In this document: positions 16,460 through 25,625 of the stretch, one piece after another | Layout: the number at the start of each line of letters is the position of its first letter | Position numbering within the stretch: the stretch's first letter is position 1 | NCBI GenBank assembly: GCA_001898785.1 | Contig: MKVE01000015.1 | Location: forward strand, 33,589 to 97,588 | Origin: Chryseobacterium sp. 36-9 | Lineage (GTDB): Bacteria > Bacteroidota > Bacteroidia > Flavobacteriales > Weeksellaceae | Length of the DNA: 64,000 bases | Reading direction: 5' to 3' | Notes under the pieces: model-generated | What the model was told of the DNA's origin: nothing | The model's database searches: none | The model's input: the letters and a program-made list of their open reading frames with translations, nothing else | Position numbers and translations under genes: made by a program

Positions 16460-17725
16460 TTATAATAATTTTATCACATTAATATTTGTGTAATCAGGAT
16501 AGTCGCCAGAATCTTCATATATATTAGTGTCTATGATATTATAATCCGACGGCGATCCTATAAAATAAATTGGCTGAATGTTTTGTGGTGGATTATATTT
16601 TACACCATTTTTAAAGCCATTTCCGAGCAAATTTATTACCTGAATATTTCCGGAAGTCACATTTTCAAAAACAATCGAGTAATTATTTGTAGGAAGTAAT
16701 CTATTAAAAATATTTCCTATAAAATTATGAGCCCCAGAGCTTTGTAAATTTAAGTAAGCGTCTCTTGTGTTTCCTTCAAAATAGCAGTTTATGACGTTTA
16801 AAGAATTTCTTCCATCATCACCATTAAAGGTTATATCAATAACAATACTATTTCTTTCAAATACACAAGAATCAAATTTAACATTGTGAATTTTACGCAT
16901 TTGACAACAGAATTGTTGATTTTCAGCAAATCTACAATTGACAAAATTATAAGCGTTTGGATTTGTACCACCATCACCTGGATCTTCTCGATGAGCCAAC
17001 AAAGCAATATTGCTCCCTACTATGTTTAATTTATTAAAGTGTCCACAAACAACATCTCTTAGAATAAGGCCATAATTAAAATCTACAATTGAAATATCGT
17101 GCATCTCTATTCTTGCATTTGTAACCACAATTCCTAAACCAAATCTCAAAGGAGGTATAAATGGAGGTTTATCTGTTCCATTTCTTTTTATTGAGAGACC
17201 TCTGATTTCAAAATTAATATTCGGATTATTAGAAAAAATATTAAAAACACCCGAACTTTGATTTGGATCATCATTTTGGCATATTAATCTTGTTATACCA
17301 TCTCCTGAACCACGTATGGAATAACTAGAATAATTTGGAGTATAATCAAGATTAATTGTTAATGATTTTTCTCCTAACCAAATTTTGCCAGCGGGCAATA
17401 ATAATCTTCTTCCGAGTTTTAAAGATGTATTAATTGCATTTTGTAAGTTATCTCCGTCATTAGTAGCATTATCTGCTATGATACCAAACATTTTAGCATT
17501 AATACCTAAAGAAGATTCATAAATGGTTTTATTAACATAATAAAATTCAACTCCGTGATAAATTTTACTTCTGAATATTACATTGTCAGGAGATAAAAAA
17601 GAAGGAGGAAGATTCGTTATTTGTTCATAATAGTGTATTTCGTATGTATAACTATCAATTAATTGAATGCTTAAAGAATGAGGATCGGAGCTTGAAGGGG
17701 AAAAAAAATCGTTTGTGAAAATCAT
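16460..17725 (-). CDS. Right-handed beta-helix protein, pectate-lyase-3/tailspike-like
   Basis: A 421-residue protein. Residues about 75-105 (AKMFGIIADNATNDGDNLQNAI) match the opening of Pectate_lyase_3 domains, and the rest shows repeating short strands with Asn and Ile/Val alternation (for example NVINCYFEGNTRDAYLNL) typical of a right-handed beta-helix. No signal peptide is visible, unlike secreted polysaccharide lyases, which recalls phage tailspikes or surface-glycan-degrading particle proteins. It is more AT-rich than its neighbours, stands alone between yifB and rnhA, and has no recognisable promoter. No catalytic residues can be assigned. Acquisition by transfer is possible. Confidence 0.65.
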   Translation of the reverse strand: MIFTNDFFSPSSSDPHSLSIQLIDSYTYEIHYYEQITNLPPSFLSPDNVIFRSKIYHGVEFYYVNKTIYESSLGINAKMFGIIADNATNDGDNLQNAINTSLKLGRRLLLPAGKIWLGEKSLTINLDYTPNYSSYSIRGSGDGITRLICQNDDPNQSSGVFNIFSNNPNINFEIRGLSIKRNGTDKPPFIPPLRFGLGIVVTNARIEMHDISIVDFNYGLILRDVVCGHFNKLNIVGSNIALLAHREDPGDGGTNPNAYNFVNCRFAENQQFCCQMRKIHNVKFDSCVFERNSIVIDITFNGDDGRNSLNVINCYFEGNTRDAYLNLQSSGAHNFIGNIFNRLLPTNNYSIVFENVTSGNIQVINLLGNGFKNGVKYNPPQNIQPIYFIGSPSDYNIIDTNIYEDSGDYPDYTNINVIKLL

Positions 17726-17815
17726 ATTAGAAATTTTTGCATGGCTGTTAGTTTTGAGTATTATTATCTAATACATAAAATAAATATACAAAATATTCTA
17801 TTTACCTGTATATTT

Positions 17816-18292
17816 TTAAAATATGCCATTCTGATTTTCAAAAAATGTGTCAGCAGCCAGATTCGCAGATTTAGCAGCAGCAACGGCCAGCTGGTCACAA
17901 AGATCATTTTCAGGATGACCGGCGTGACCTTTGATCCAATGGAATTTAGGTTGATGAAGTTGATATAATTGATAAAATTCTTTCCAGAGATCAGGGTTTT
18001 TTACATTTTTCCAACTGCGTTTGATCCACCCTAAAATCCATTTCTGATTAATCGCATCTGCAACATATTTGCTGTCAGTGAAAATGTGAACATCATTGTC
18101 ATTCGTTTTCAATTGTTTGAGAGCGACAATAACAGCCATCAGTTCCATACGGTTATTGGTGGTTTTACGGAAGCCTTTGGAAAAGGTCTTCTGGTATTTT
18201 TTTCCGGGCACACGCATCAGGATCCCATAACCGCCTGGTCCGGGATTTCCGCTACAAGCACCGTCAGTAAAGATTTCGATTTTAAAACTCAA
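17816..18292 (-). CDS. rnhA: Ribonuclease HI
   Basis: Cleaves the RNA strand of RNA-DNA hybrids, removing primers and R-loops. The four catalytic acidic residues are visible: Asp10 in IFTDGACSGNPGPGGYG, Glu50 in NNRMELMAV, Asp73 in FTDSKYV and Asp133 in LCDQLA, with the mobile His in GHAGHPEND. At 158 residues it is the normal E. coli-like form including the basic handle (WILGWIKRSWKNVKNPDLW). It starts 9 nt after the end of dnaB and is probably co-transcribed with it. Confidence 0.96.
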   Translation of the reverse strand: MSFKIEIFTDGACSGNPGPGGYGILMRVPGKKYQKTFSKGFRKTTNNRMELMAVIVALKQLKTNDNDVHIFTDSKYVADAINQKWILGWIKRSWKNVKNPDLWKEFYQLYQLHQPKFHWIKGHAGHPENDLCDQLAVAAAKSANLAADTFFENQNGIF

Positions 18293-18301
18293 AACAAAAA
18301 T

Positions 18302-19876
18302 TTAGAAAGGCATATCATCATCGTCATCATCATTCATTGCAGAGCCGGATAACTGATTATTATTCGGAATTCCAAATGCTGAATGCGGATCACTTGTAAT
18401 AGTAATTCTGTCGAAACCAGAAGGTTCATCTTTTTGTCCAAAGTTGGAAGGTGTATATTCGTAATTGGTTCCGAGATCAGCAAACTTACCAATGTTCTTA
18501 TGGAATGCTAATCGAACATCCGCAGTTGCACCATTTCTGTGCTTGGCGATAATGATTTCTGCCTGATTTTCCGTGCTGGTTTCTGCGCCTTCTTCATCAT
18601 TATCCCAAACCGCAATTTTGTAATATTCGGGACGGAAGATGAAGGATACGATATCCGCATCCTGCTCAATCGCTCCGGATTCTCTCAGGTCAGAAAGCAT
18701 CGGTCTTTTTCCGGGTCTCGTTTCCACGGTTCTGGAAAGCTGAGAAAGTGCAATCACGGGAACATTCAGTTCTTTTGCAATCGCTTTTAATGAACGCGAA
18801 ATCATTGCTATTTCCTGTTCACGGTTGCCACCACCTTTTCCGGAACTGGCTGTCATCAGCTGGAGATAATCGACCATAATTATTTTCACGCCGTGTTGCA
18901 TCACGAGTCTTCGGCACTTTGCACGGAAATCAAAGATAGAAAGCGAAGGCGTTTCATCAATATAAAGCGGTGCATTTTCCAAAGCCGAAACGTTCGTAAA
19001 TAACCTTTGCCATTCATCATCAGACATTTGTCCTTTTCTCAGTTTCTCGGAAGAAATACCGGTTTCGGAAGAAATCATCCTGGTAATTAACTGAACTGAA
19101 GCCATCTCCAGGGAAAATAATGCCATGGGAATATTGTGGTCCACACAAATGTTTCTTGCCATTGAGAGGATGAAAGCGGTTTTTCCCATCGCCGGTCTTG
19201 CAGCAATAATGATGAGGTCAGAGTTTTGCCAGCCTCCGGTTTCTTTATCCAAAGCAGTAAATCCGGACGGGATTCCTGACAGACCTTCCTTATCTTTTAG
19301 CGATTTGATTTTATCAATCGCTTCTTTTACTAATGAATTGGCTGTGTCGAATCCTTTTTTAATGGTTCCGTTCGTGATTTCGAAGAAAGATTGCTCGGCT
19401 TTATCCAGCAATTCGAAAACGTCGGTGGTTTCTTTGTAAGAACTGTCTATAACGTTAGCAGAAACGTTGATCAAAGAACGAAGGATGAATTTTTCAAGGA
19501 TCACACGCACGTGATATTCGATGTGGGCAGAAGAACTCACACCCATTGTCAGATCGATGATGTAATGATCGCCACCGGCAAGGTTCAGTTTTTCATTTTT
19601 TTTCAAATCCTGAATCACCGTCATTAGATCGATTGGCGAATTACTCTCGTACAATTTCAAGATTGATGAAAAAATCGTTTGATGCCTCGGATCGTAAAAA
19701 ACATCGGGGGTTAACAAATCAATAGAATGGTCAAGACCCTTTCTATCAATCAAAAAAGTACCGATGACGATTTTCTCAAAATCCAATGCGTTGGGCGGCA
19801 TTTTGCCATCCGAAATAGATAATTCCTTTGCAAAATTACCGTGAATCAAACTCGATAATGTTTCCTTTTCTGCCAT
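18302..19876 (-). CDS. dnaB: Replicative DNA helicase
   Basis: Hexameric 5'-3' helicase at the replication fork. The N-terminal domain (about 20-120) contains ALDFEKIVIGTFLIDRKGLD, and the RecA-like domain has Walker A ARPAMGKTA, MALFSLEM, Walker B IIMVDYLQLM, SQLSRTVETRPGKRPMLSDLRESGAIEQDAD and HRNGATADVRLAF. The C-terminus is an acidic run of Asp (DDDDDDMPF). I place the start at the ATG at 19876 (MAEKETLSS), 524 residues, since the 17 codons upstream are unlike the family and cover the promoter. The -7 element ends only five bases before this ATG, so the transcript may be leaderless. Confidence 0.96.
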   Translation of the reverse strand: MAEKETLSSLIHGNFAKELSISDGKMPPNALDFEKIVIGTFLIDRKGLDHSIDLLTPDVFYDPRHQTIFSSILKLYESNSPIDLMTVIQDLKKNEKLNLAGGDHYIIDLTMGVSSSAHIEYHVRVILEKFILRSLINVSANVIDSSYKETTDVFELLDKAEQSFFEITNGTIKKGFDTANSLVKEAIDKIKSLKDKEGLSGIPSGFTALDKETGGWQNSDLIIIAARPAMGKTAFILSMARNICVDHNIPMALFSLEMASVQLITRMISSETGISSEKLRKGQMSDDEWQRLFTNVSALENAPLYIDETPSLSIFDFRAKCRRLVMQHGVKIIMVDYLQLMTASSGKGGGNREQEIAMISRSLKAIAKELNVPVIALSQLSRTVETRPGKRPMLSDLRESGAIEQDADIVSFIFRPEYYKIAVWDNDEEGAETSTENQAEIIIAKHRNGATADVRLAFHKNIGKFADLGTNYEYTPSNFGQKDEPSGFDRITITSDPHSAFGIPNNNQLSGSAMNDDDDDDMPF

Positions 19877-19880
19877 TGTA

Positions 19881-19912
19881 CAAAGATAGTTTTTTTGATA
19901 GGTTGAGGTCAA
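19881..19912 (-). promoter_or_regulatory. Promoter of dnaB abutting the start codon
   Basis: On the minus strand TATCTTTG (19881-19888) fits TAnnTTTG and a TTG lies 21 nt upstream (19910-19912). The expected transcription start falls at or next to the dnaB ATG at 19876. Confidence 0.6.
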
Positions 19913-20090
19913 TGAAAATCCTAACAAAATTATTCACAATTCCTGCAAACACCTTTTGCTGCAAGAAATCGTATGTTAGTAATTTTTAAAAGTCAAAGAA
20001 ATCTGTAACAAAATGTACAAAATGCGAACTTAATATATAGAAAATCTAATAATATACAGAATTCATTACATTTAACAAAAAATAAACTTT

Positions 20091-21554
20091 ATGCTGCAAC
20101 GATTCATCAGATTAGAATTCAAAAGTTTTTTCAGGTCAAGTTCTCTGGCAGCCAATATTGTCGTTAAGATTTTCCAGCTTCTGGGAGTCTTATACATTCT
20201 TGCCATATTTGTTTTTGCTGCTTTCGGAGCATTTTATTTTCCGAAACAGAAATTACATATCGATCCATTGCCCTTCATTAGCAAGTTTCTCATTTATTGG
20301 CTGATTGCCGATCTGTTCCTGAGATACTTTTTCCAGCAAATGCCAACACAGAATATCAAACCGTTTCTGACGATGAATATCAAGATAACAACGTTGGTCA
20401 ATTATATGATCAGCAAGACGTTTCTGTCATTTTTCAGTTGGGGCGGACTTTTTATTTATTTGCCGTTGTTAGGAATTTTGCTTTATAATGATTATTCCGT
20501 TTTGGGCAGTTTTTCTTGGGTTTTTGCACTGATTATTTTGAGTTTCAGCATTAATCTGATTAATATCCTTCTCAACGGTAAAGATTTAGCTATTTGGATT
20601 ATCGGTGGACTTTTAGTTCTTGCGGGCGGATTGGACTATTATAATGTTATTGCTTTATCATCGGCTTCTGAGAAGTTTTTTATGCTTTTCTATAATCATT
20701 GGTTTGCGATTGTATTGCCGATTGCACTATTCGTTATTCTCTATATTATTTGTAGAAAATTCATTTATGATAATTTCTATCTCGACAAAGGACTGGAAAT
20801 GAAACAGGAAGTCGGGAAAACAGAAAACATCCAGTTTCTCAATAAATATGGCGTTCTCGGCACTTTCATCAACAACGATATCCGAATGATAAAACGAAGC
20901 AAAGCAGCAAAATCCATTGCTTTGGGAAGTTTTCTTTTCTTGTTTTACGGTTTGCTTTTGTTCAGTTCCCCAGCTTACAAAACCGCTTATATGCAACTAT
21001 TTATGGGGCTTTTCGTAACTGGTGGATTTCTGTTTTTGTTTGGCCAGAGAGTGCCGTCTTTCGACAGTTCTTACTATCCACTGATGATGACGCTTAACGT
21101 TCCTTACAAAGAATATCTGAAAGCGAAATGGTGGATGATTGTCAGTGCTGTGGCTGTGAGTATGGTTTTGGCAGTTGGTTATGCGTTCGTAAGTTGGGAT
21201 TTGTATTTCACGTTTTTGGCGGGCGGACTTTATAATATTGGTGTTAATTCTCAGGTTGTTCTGCTGTCGGGTGCGTTTAACAAAAATCCGATTGACCTGA
21301 ATGCGAGAGGAAAAACATTAGGCAAGAAAAACAATTTCAGTTTCAAAAATATCCTGCTTCTCTTACCTCAGATGATCTTACCGATGGCGGTTTTCGGCGT
21401 TTCAAAATATTTTTTCGGAACAACGGTAGCTGTGGCGAGTCTGGGTGTTTTGGGATTGATTGGTTTTTTCCTAAGAGAAAAATTCTTCGATTTCATTGTC
21501 AAATTGTATAAAAAAGAAAAATACTCAACCATCAAAGCCTTCAAAGGCAATTAG
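20091..21554 (+). CDS. DUF5687 membrane protein, likely ABC-2-type exporter permease
   Basis: A 487-residue protein with about a dozen hydrophobic segments, beginning MLQRFIRLEFKSFFRSSSLAANI, which matches the start of DUF5687 proteins of Bacteroidota. They resemble the membrane parts of ABC-2 exporters. The next gene, 124 nt downstream on the same strand, encodes an ABC ATPase, which supports pairing of the two as a transporter. The cargo is unknown. Confidence 0.83.
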   Translation: MLQRFIRLEFKSFFRSSSLAANIVVKIFQLLGVLYILAIFVFAAFGAFYFPKQKLHIDPLPFISKFLIYWLIADLFLRYFFQQMPTQNIKPFLTMNIKITTLVNYMISKTFLSFFSWGGLFIYLPLLGILLYNDYSVLGSFSWVFALIILSFSINLINILLNGKDLAIWIIGGLLVLAGGLDYYNVIALSSASEKFFMLFYNHWFAIVLPIALFVILYIICRKFIYDNFYLDKGLEMKQEVGKTENIQFLNKYGVLGTFINNDIRMIKRSKAAKSIALGSFLFLFYGLLLFSSPAYKTAYMQLFMGLFVTGGFLFLFGQRVPSFDSSYYPLMMTLNVPYKEYLKAKWWMIVSAVAVSMVLAVGYAFVSWDLYFTFLAGGLYNIGVNSQVVLLSGAFNKNPIDLNARGKTLGKKNNFSFKNILLLLPQMILPMAVFGVSKYFFGTTVAVASLGVLGLIGFFLREKFFDFIVKLYKKEKYSTIKAFKGN

Positions 21555-21567
21555 ACTTAAAATTTTG

Positions 21568-21650
21568 TCTTCGTTAAGTTTTACGCCTTTGTGAACCTTA
21601 AAAATGTTTTCAATATTAATAAAAAATCTTTGTGGACTTTGTGTTCAAAA
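21568..21650 (+). repeat. Dispersed intergenic repeat, family D copy 1
   Basis: The block starts near CTTCGTTAAGTTTTACGCC and ends near TTGTGGACTTTGTGTTCAAA. It is clearly related in order and content to 25046-25123 and, inverted, to 51692-51770. It occupies the spacer between the DUF5687 and ABC ATPase genes. Confidence 0.65.
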
Positions 21651-21678
21651 AAACTCTCACTTCTAAAATATAAATAAA

Positions 21679-22389
21679 ATGATAACAATAAATAACCTCT
21701 CCAAAGTTTACGAAACCAAAAAAGTCTTATCCATAGAAAACCTAGAATTTCCAAAAGGTCAAACCATTGGCTTAGTCGGGAACAACGGTGCTGGAAAAAC
21801 AACCTTATTCAGCCTGATTCTGGATTTGATAGAACCAAGCTCTGGATTTGTTTCCATTGACGGCGAAAAAGTAAACGAATCCGAAAATTGGAAAAATAAA
21901 GTCGGTGCATTTATTGATGAGACTTTTCTCATTGGTTATTTGACTCCGGAAGAATATTTTTATTTCTTAGGAGAACTCAGAGGACAAAGCAAAGCGAATG
22001 TTGACGAATTCCTGAAAAACTTCACCGATTTCTTCAACGGAGAAATCCTGAATGCCAAAAAATTCATCCGCGACCTCTCTAAAGGCAATATGAAAAAAGT
22101 CGGCATCATCGGTGCATTGATAGGAACACCAGCGATTATCATTCTGGATGAGCCTTTTGCCAATCTTGACCCTTCAACCCAAATCAAACTGAAAAACCTC
22201 ATCAGAGATTGGTCACAAAACTCAGACTCTACATTCCTGATTTCCAGCCACGATTTGGCTCACACCACAGAAGTTTGTGAAAGAATTGTGGTCATCAACA
22301 AAGGCGAATTGGTAAGAGATATCCAGACTTCTCCGGAAACTCTTAGAGATTTGGAGCAATACTTTGCAGACCAAGTTTCGGTAAGTTAA
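21679..22389 (+). CDS. ABC transporter ATP-binding protein
   Basis: A 236-residue ABC ATPase with Walker A GNNGAGKTT, a signature read as LSKGNMKKVGI, Walker B IIILDEPFANLD and the switch His in SSHDLAHT. The signature starts LSKGN instead of LSGGQ, as often in exporters of the ABC-2 class. It probably energises the DUF5687 membrane protein encoded upstream. The substrate is unknown. Confidence 0.92.
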   Translation: MITINNLSKVYETKKVLSIENLEFPKGQTIGLVGNNGAGKTTLFSLILDLIEPSSGFVSIDGEKVNESENWKNKVGAFIDETFLIGYLTPEEYFYFLGELRGQSKANVDEFLKNFTDFFNGEILNAKKFIRDLSKGNMKKVGIIGALIGTPAIIILDEPFANLDPSTQIKLKNLIRDWSQNSDSTFLISSHDLAHTTEVCERIVVINKGELVRDIQTSPETLRDLEQYFADQVSVS

Positions 22390-22471
22390 ATTTAATTTCT
22401 CGCAGATTTTGCAGATAAAGCAGATTTAAAATTTCATCTGCTCAATTTGCGAAATAAAGAATTGATTAAAA

Positions 22472-22522
22472 AACCACAAAAGTCACAAAAGATATTATTT
22501 TTCTTTTGTGACTTTTGTGGTT
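22472..22522. repeat. Perfect 21-bp palindrome, family E copy 1
   Basis: The arms 22472-22492 (starting AACCACAAAAGTCAC) and 22502-22522 are perfectly complementary over 21 bp with a 9-nt AT loop. It lies between convergent genes and may act as a bidirectional terminator, but the same motif recurs elsewhere in the window (24997-25016, 25626-25655, 39048-39117). Confidence 0.8.
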
Positions 22523-22532
22523 CAATAATTTA

Positions 22533-22862
22533 TTAATGTGAAGAAACGGCTTTCAATCCTACGATGGAAGCAATCAATGTGAAAATAAAAAACAAGCGCC
22601 AGAATGTCGCCGGCTCTTTGAAGATGAAAATCCCAATCAGAACAGTTCCAACGGCACCGATTCCAGTCCATACAGCATAAGCCGTTCCCAACGGAAGTGT
22701 TTGCGTCGCTTTGATGAGCAGAAGCATACTTGCAATCAATGATATTCCGAATCCGGCGTACCAAAGGTAAGATTCAGGGCCCGATGTTTCTTTGGCTTTT
22801 CCTAAACAAGATGTAAAACCCACTTCAAAAAGTCCTCCAAGAATTAAAAAAATCCAGTTCAT
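22533..22862 (-). CDS. SMR-family transporter, SugE/Gdx-like
   Basis: A 109-residue small multidrug resistance family protein with four membrane helices. The conserved Glu is in GGLFEVGFTSCLGKAK (about residue 13), and the signature TLPLGTAYAVWTGIGAVGTVLIGI (about 54-77) is present. The Leu-Pro-Leu-Gly-Thr and Gly-Lys-Ala-Lys context favours the SugE/Gdx (guanidinium exporter) branch over EmrE-type drug pumps, but this is a judgement by eye. It lies 73 nt after a Crp/Fnr-type regulator gene on the same strand. No guanidine riboswitch was recognised. Confidence 0.85.
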   Translation of the reverse strand: MNWIFLILGGLFEVGFTSCLGKAKETSGPESYLWYAGFGISLIASMLLLIKATQTLPLGTAYAVWTGIGAVGTVLIGIFIFKEPATFWRLFFIFTLIASIVGLKAVSSH

Positions 22863-22935
22863 TACTTATTAATTTTAATGATGCAAATTTCCAAATTGAA
22901 TGCTACGGATTTTTTTACAAATGTTAAAAAATTAA

Positions 22936-23496
22936 TCAGATTTCGCTTCGGATTCTGCTCAGACTAACTTGTGTGATTCCCAAATAGGAAGCAATGTAAC
23001 CCAATTGAACTCTTTGAATAATCTCGGGTTGTTTTGTTAAAAGTTCTTCATAACGCTGACTTGCCGTTCTGAATTGTCTGGAAATAAATAATTCTTCCGT
23101 TTTTACCAATTCTCTCTCAGCTAATTTTCTTCCCCAATTGGCAATATTGATATCGGTTTCAAATAGCTTTCGCAAAGCATCGATTTTTAATTGATACAAA
23201 ACGCAATCTTCCAAAAGCTGAATATTTTCATAATTTTGATAATTATCAACATAGCTTTTCATTGGCAAAACTACGTCGCCTTCTTTACCAAACCAAAACG
23301 TCAAATCTTGATTTTCCTGAGGAACAAAAGCTCTTACAATTCCTTTTTTAATAAAATAAACCGTCTTTTCTACTTTTCCGGCTTTGATGATAATACTATC
23401 TTTCGGAAACTCAACTTCTGAAATCAAATTCTTTAAAATTGATTTCGAATTTTCGGGAAGTGTAAAAATTTGGTTAAGAATTGTATCAATATTCAT
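22936..23496 (-). CDS. Crp/Fnr family transcriptional regulator
   Basis: A 186-residue regulator with a cyclic-nucleotide-binding-type beta-barrel (about 20-120, including KAGKVEKTVYFIKKGIVRAF) and a C-terminal winged helix ending LGYIASYLGITQVSLSRIRSEI, the recognition helix of Crp-type proteins. The N-terminal Cys residues of Fnr are absent, so it is not an iron-sulfur oxygen sensor. It is upstream of the SMR transporter gene in the same direction and may control it. A terminator isolates it from fumC. Confidence 0.87.
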   Translation of the reverse strand: MNIDTILNQIFTLPENSKSILKNLISEVEFPKDSIIIKAGKVEKTVYFIKKGIVRAFVPQENQDLTFWFGKEGDVVLPMKSYVDNYQNYENIQLLEDCVLYQLKIDALRKLFETDINIANWGRKLAERELVKTEELFISRQFRTASQRYEELLTKQPEIIQRVQLGYIASYLGITQVSLSRIRSEI

Positions 23497-23521
23497 AAGC
23501 GAAATTTAATAAAAATAAAAA

Positions 23522-23541
23522 CTCCGAGAATTACCTCGGAG
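23522..23541 (-). terminator. Terminator after fumC
   Basis: CTCCGAG and CTCGGAG arms (23522-23528, 23535-23541) form a 7-bp stem. On the minus strand it is followed by TTTTTATTTTTATT. Confidence 0.85.
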
Positions 23542-23576
23542 CTTGTCTATCATCTTTTGTCTGAAAAGTCTATCAT

Positions 23577-24971
23577 CTATTTAAGACTTCCTACCATATC
23601 TTCTGGCTTAACCCACTCATCGAATTGTTCAGCTGTCAATAAACCAAGATTGATTGCTTCTTCTTTCAAAGTAGTTCCGTTTTTGTGAGCTGTTTTAGCA
23701 ATTTTTGCTGCGTTTTCGTAACCGATGTGTGTGTTCAACGCTGTTACGAGCATCAGAGATTTGTCAACCAATTCTTTGATTCTCGGCTCATTTGGCTCAA
23801 TTCCAACAGCACAATGGTCATTGAAAGAAATCATCGCATCTGCCAACAATTGTGCAGACTGCAGGAAGTTCGCAGCCATAACTGGCTTGAAAACATTCAG
23901 TTCATAATTTCCTTGTGTTCCTGCAAAAGAGATTGTTGTATCGTTCCCCAAAACCTGTGCACAAACCATAGTAATCGCTTCATTTTGAGTTGGATTCACT
24001 TTTCCTGGCATAATAGAAGAACCAGGCTCATTTTCAGGAATGAAGATTTCTCCAATTCCCGAACGTGGACCAGAAGCCAATAATCTGATATCCTGAGCAA
24101 TTTTATAAAGAGAAACTGCCAATTGTTTCAACGCACCGTGTGTTTCAACGATTCCGTCATGCGCAGCCAAAGCCTCGAATTTATTCGGAGCTGTTACGAA
24201 TGGCAAACCTGTAAAATCTGCAATATATTTTGCGACCAAAACGTCATACCCTTTTGGTGTATTAAGTCCAGTTCCAACCGCAGTTCCACCAAGAGCCAAT
24301 TCTTTCAAATGGTCAAGAGTATTGTTGATTGCTTTTTTAGCATAATCCAACTGTGCCACATAACCCGAAAATTCTTGTCCCAAAGTCAAAGGCGTTGCAT
24401 CCATCAGGTGTGTTCTTCCGATTTTTACAATATTCTGATATTTTTTTGCTTTTTCGTCCAGCGTATTTCTTAGTTTATCCAGAGCTGGCAAGGTCGCTTT
24501 TACCACTTTAGTATAAGCTGCGATGTGCATTGCTGTTGGATAAGTATCGTTGGAAGATTGGGATTTATTGACGTCATCATTCGGATGCACTTCGGTTTTT
24601 TCGCCCAATTGTCCGCCACTGTTCACGTGAGATTTGTTTGCAACCACCTCGTTCACGTTCATATTAGATTGCGTTCCCGAGCCGGTTTGCCAGATTACCA
24701 ATGGAAATTGGTCATACAATTCTCCAGCAAGAATCTCATCACAAACTTTCCCGATAGCATCTCTTTTTTCATTAGAAAGAACGCCTAATTCCGCATTGGT
24801 ATAGGCCGCCGCTTTTTTTAGGTAAGCAAATGCATCGATGATTTCGCGCGGCATACTTCCTTCCGGACCAATTTTGAAATTATTTCTGGAACGCTCCGTC
24901 TGCGCACCCCAAAATTTATCAGCAGGCACTTGCACTTCGCCCATCGTGTCTTTTTCGATTCTGAAACTCAT
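23577..24971 (-). CDS. fumC: Fumarate hydratase class II
   Basis: Converts fumarate to malate in the TCA cycle. It is a 464-residue iron-independent tetrameric enzyme. The family signature [13 protein letters not shown] is present, along with [34 protein letters not shown] and [16 protein letters not shown], and [14 protein letters not shown]. The start at 24971 ([11 protein letters not shown]) is chosen because the extra 11 codons upstream are unlike the family. A half-copy of repeat family E and a copy of family D lie in its upstream region. Confidence 0.97.
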   Translation of the reverse strand: MSFRIEKDTMGEVQVPADKFWGAQTERSRNNFKIGPEGSMPREIIDAFAYLKKAAAYTNAELGVLSNEKRDAIGKVCDEILAGELYDQFPLVIWQTGSGTQSNMNVNEVVANKSHVNSGGQLGEKTEVHPNDDVNKSQSSNDTYPTAMHIAAYTKVVKATLPALDKLRNTLDEKAKKYQNIVKIGRTHLMDATPLTLGQEFSGYVAQLDYAKKAINNTLDHLKELALGGTAVGTGLNTPKGYDVLVAKYIADFTGLPFVTAPNKFEALAAHDGIVETHGALKQLAVSLYKIAQDIRLLASGPRSGIGEIFIPENEPGSSIMPGKVNPTQNEAITMVCAQVLGNDTTISFAGTQGNYELNVFKPVMAANFLQSAQLLADAMISFNDHCAVGIEPNEPRIKELVDKSLMLVTALNTHIGYENAAKIAKTAHKNGTTLKEEAINLGLLTAEQFDEWVKPEDMVGSLK

Positions 24972-24996
24972 TATATTTGATTTAAATTTTAAAATT

Positions 24997-25016
24997 AACC
25001 ACAAAAGTCACAAAAG
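24997..25016 (+). repeat. Family E half-copy upstream of fumC
   Basis: AACCACAAAAGTCACAAAAG, identical to the first 20 bases of the palindrome at 22472, without its partner arm nearby. A family D element follows 30 nt later. Confidence 0.65.
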
Positions 25017-25045
25017 CTCATTAAATAAGTTAAAGAAATATTTTT

Positions 25046-25123
25046 CCTTGCTAAGTTCTACGGCTTTGCGACCTTAAAAACAGGTTGTTAAATTATAATT
25101 CTTTGCGGACTTTGTGTTTAAAA
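25046..25123 (+). repeat. Dispersed intergenic repeat, family D copy 2
   Basis: Shares CTAAGTTCTACGGCTTTGCG, CCTTAAAAA and CTTTGCGGACTTTGTGTT with the copy at 21568-21650 at about the same spacing. It lies between the divergent fumC and the gene at 25260. Confidence 0.65.
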
Positions 25124-25210
25124 TAATCCTGCAAAGGAGATACAATTACAACCTTACGAAAATACTAAAAACTGAAAATTCAGCAAAATGAAAAAAATCA
25201 AGCGATAAAT

Positions 25211-25242
25211 TTTGTCAGATTTAATTAAATCTTCTATTTTTG
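25211..25242 (+). promoter_or_regulatory. Promoter of the small membrane protein gene
   Basis: TTTG at 25211-25214 and TATTTTTG at 25235-25242 are separated by 20 nt, a full match to the Bacteroidota promoter form. The ATG is 18 nt downstream. Confidence 0.7.
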
Positions 25243-25259
25243 CTTAAAATTATAGCATT

Positions 25260-25535
25260 ATGATGTTATCAGCTTTTTGGCCGTTTTACCAATTCCTTTG
25301 GACTGTTTACTTCTTCACAATGATGTTGTGCGGATTCTGGTGTATTTTGATGTTCTTCGGATTCATCGTACCACTTTGGTTAACAGAAGGTGTTGCAGAA
25401 TACTTTGGCAAAATCAACAAAAACTTTGACCCGGAAAAAGTAAGATACAAGAAATTGTACGAGCAGGAAGGTGTAGAAGTTATCTACCAAAGACCAGCAG
25501 GCGAAAGACCAGCGAGTCACGGTCACCACCATTAA
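25260..25535 (+). CDS. Small membrane protein with His-rich tail, hypothetical
   Basis: A 91-residue protein with one long or two short hydrophobic helices in residues 3-42 (rich in Trp and Phe), then a charged segment (KINKNFDPEKVRYKKLYEQEGVEVIYQ) and a C-terminal SHGHHH. It has a good promoter of its own and its codon use matches the neighbourhood, so it is probably real. The His-rich end might bind metal, or be incidental. I do not recognise the family. Confidence 0.65.
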   Translation: MMLSAFWPFYQFLWTVYFFTMMLCGFWCILMFFGFIVPLWLTEGVAEYFGKINKNFDPEKVRYKKLYEQEGVEVIYQRPAGERPASHGHHH

Positions 25536-25625
25536 TTAGGCAATTTTCTTTTCGTGAGAGATTGCACTCAAAGCGAAACAATATATAAGAAATCCATTCT
25601 TTCGAGAGTGGATTTTTAGTTTTTT

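Noticed and set aside
16460..17725. Prophage remnant around the beta-helix gene
   Set aside because: No other phage gene, integrase or attachment site is seen nearby, so only the single gene is noted as tailspike-like.
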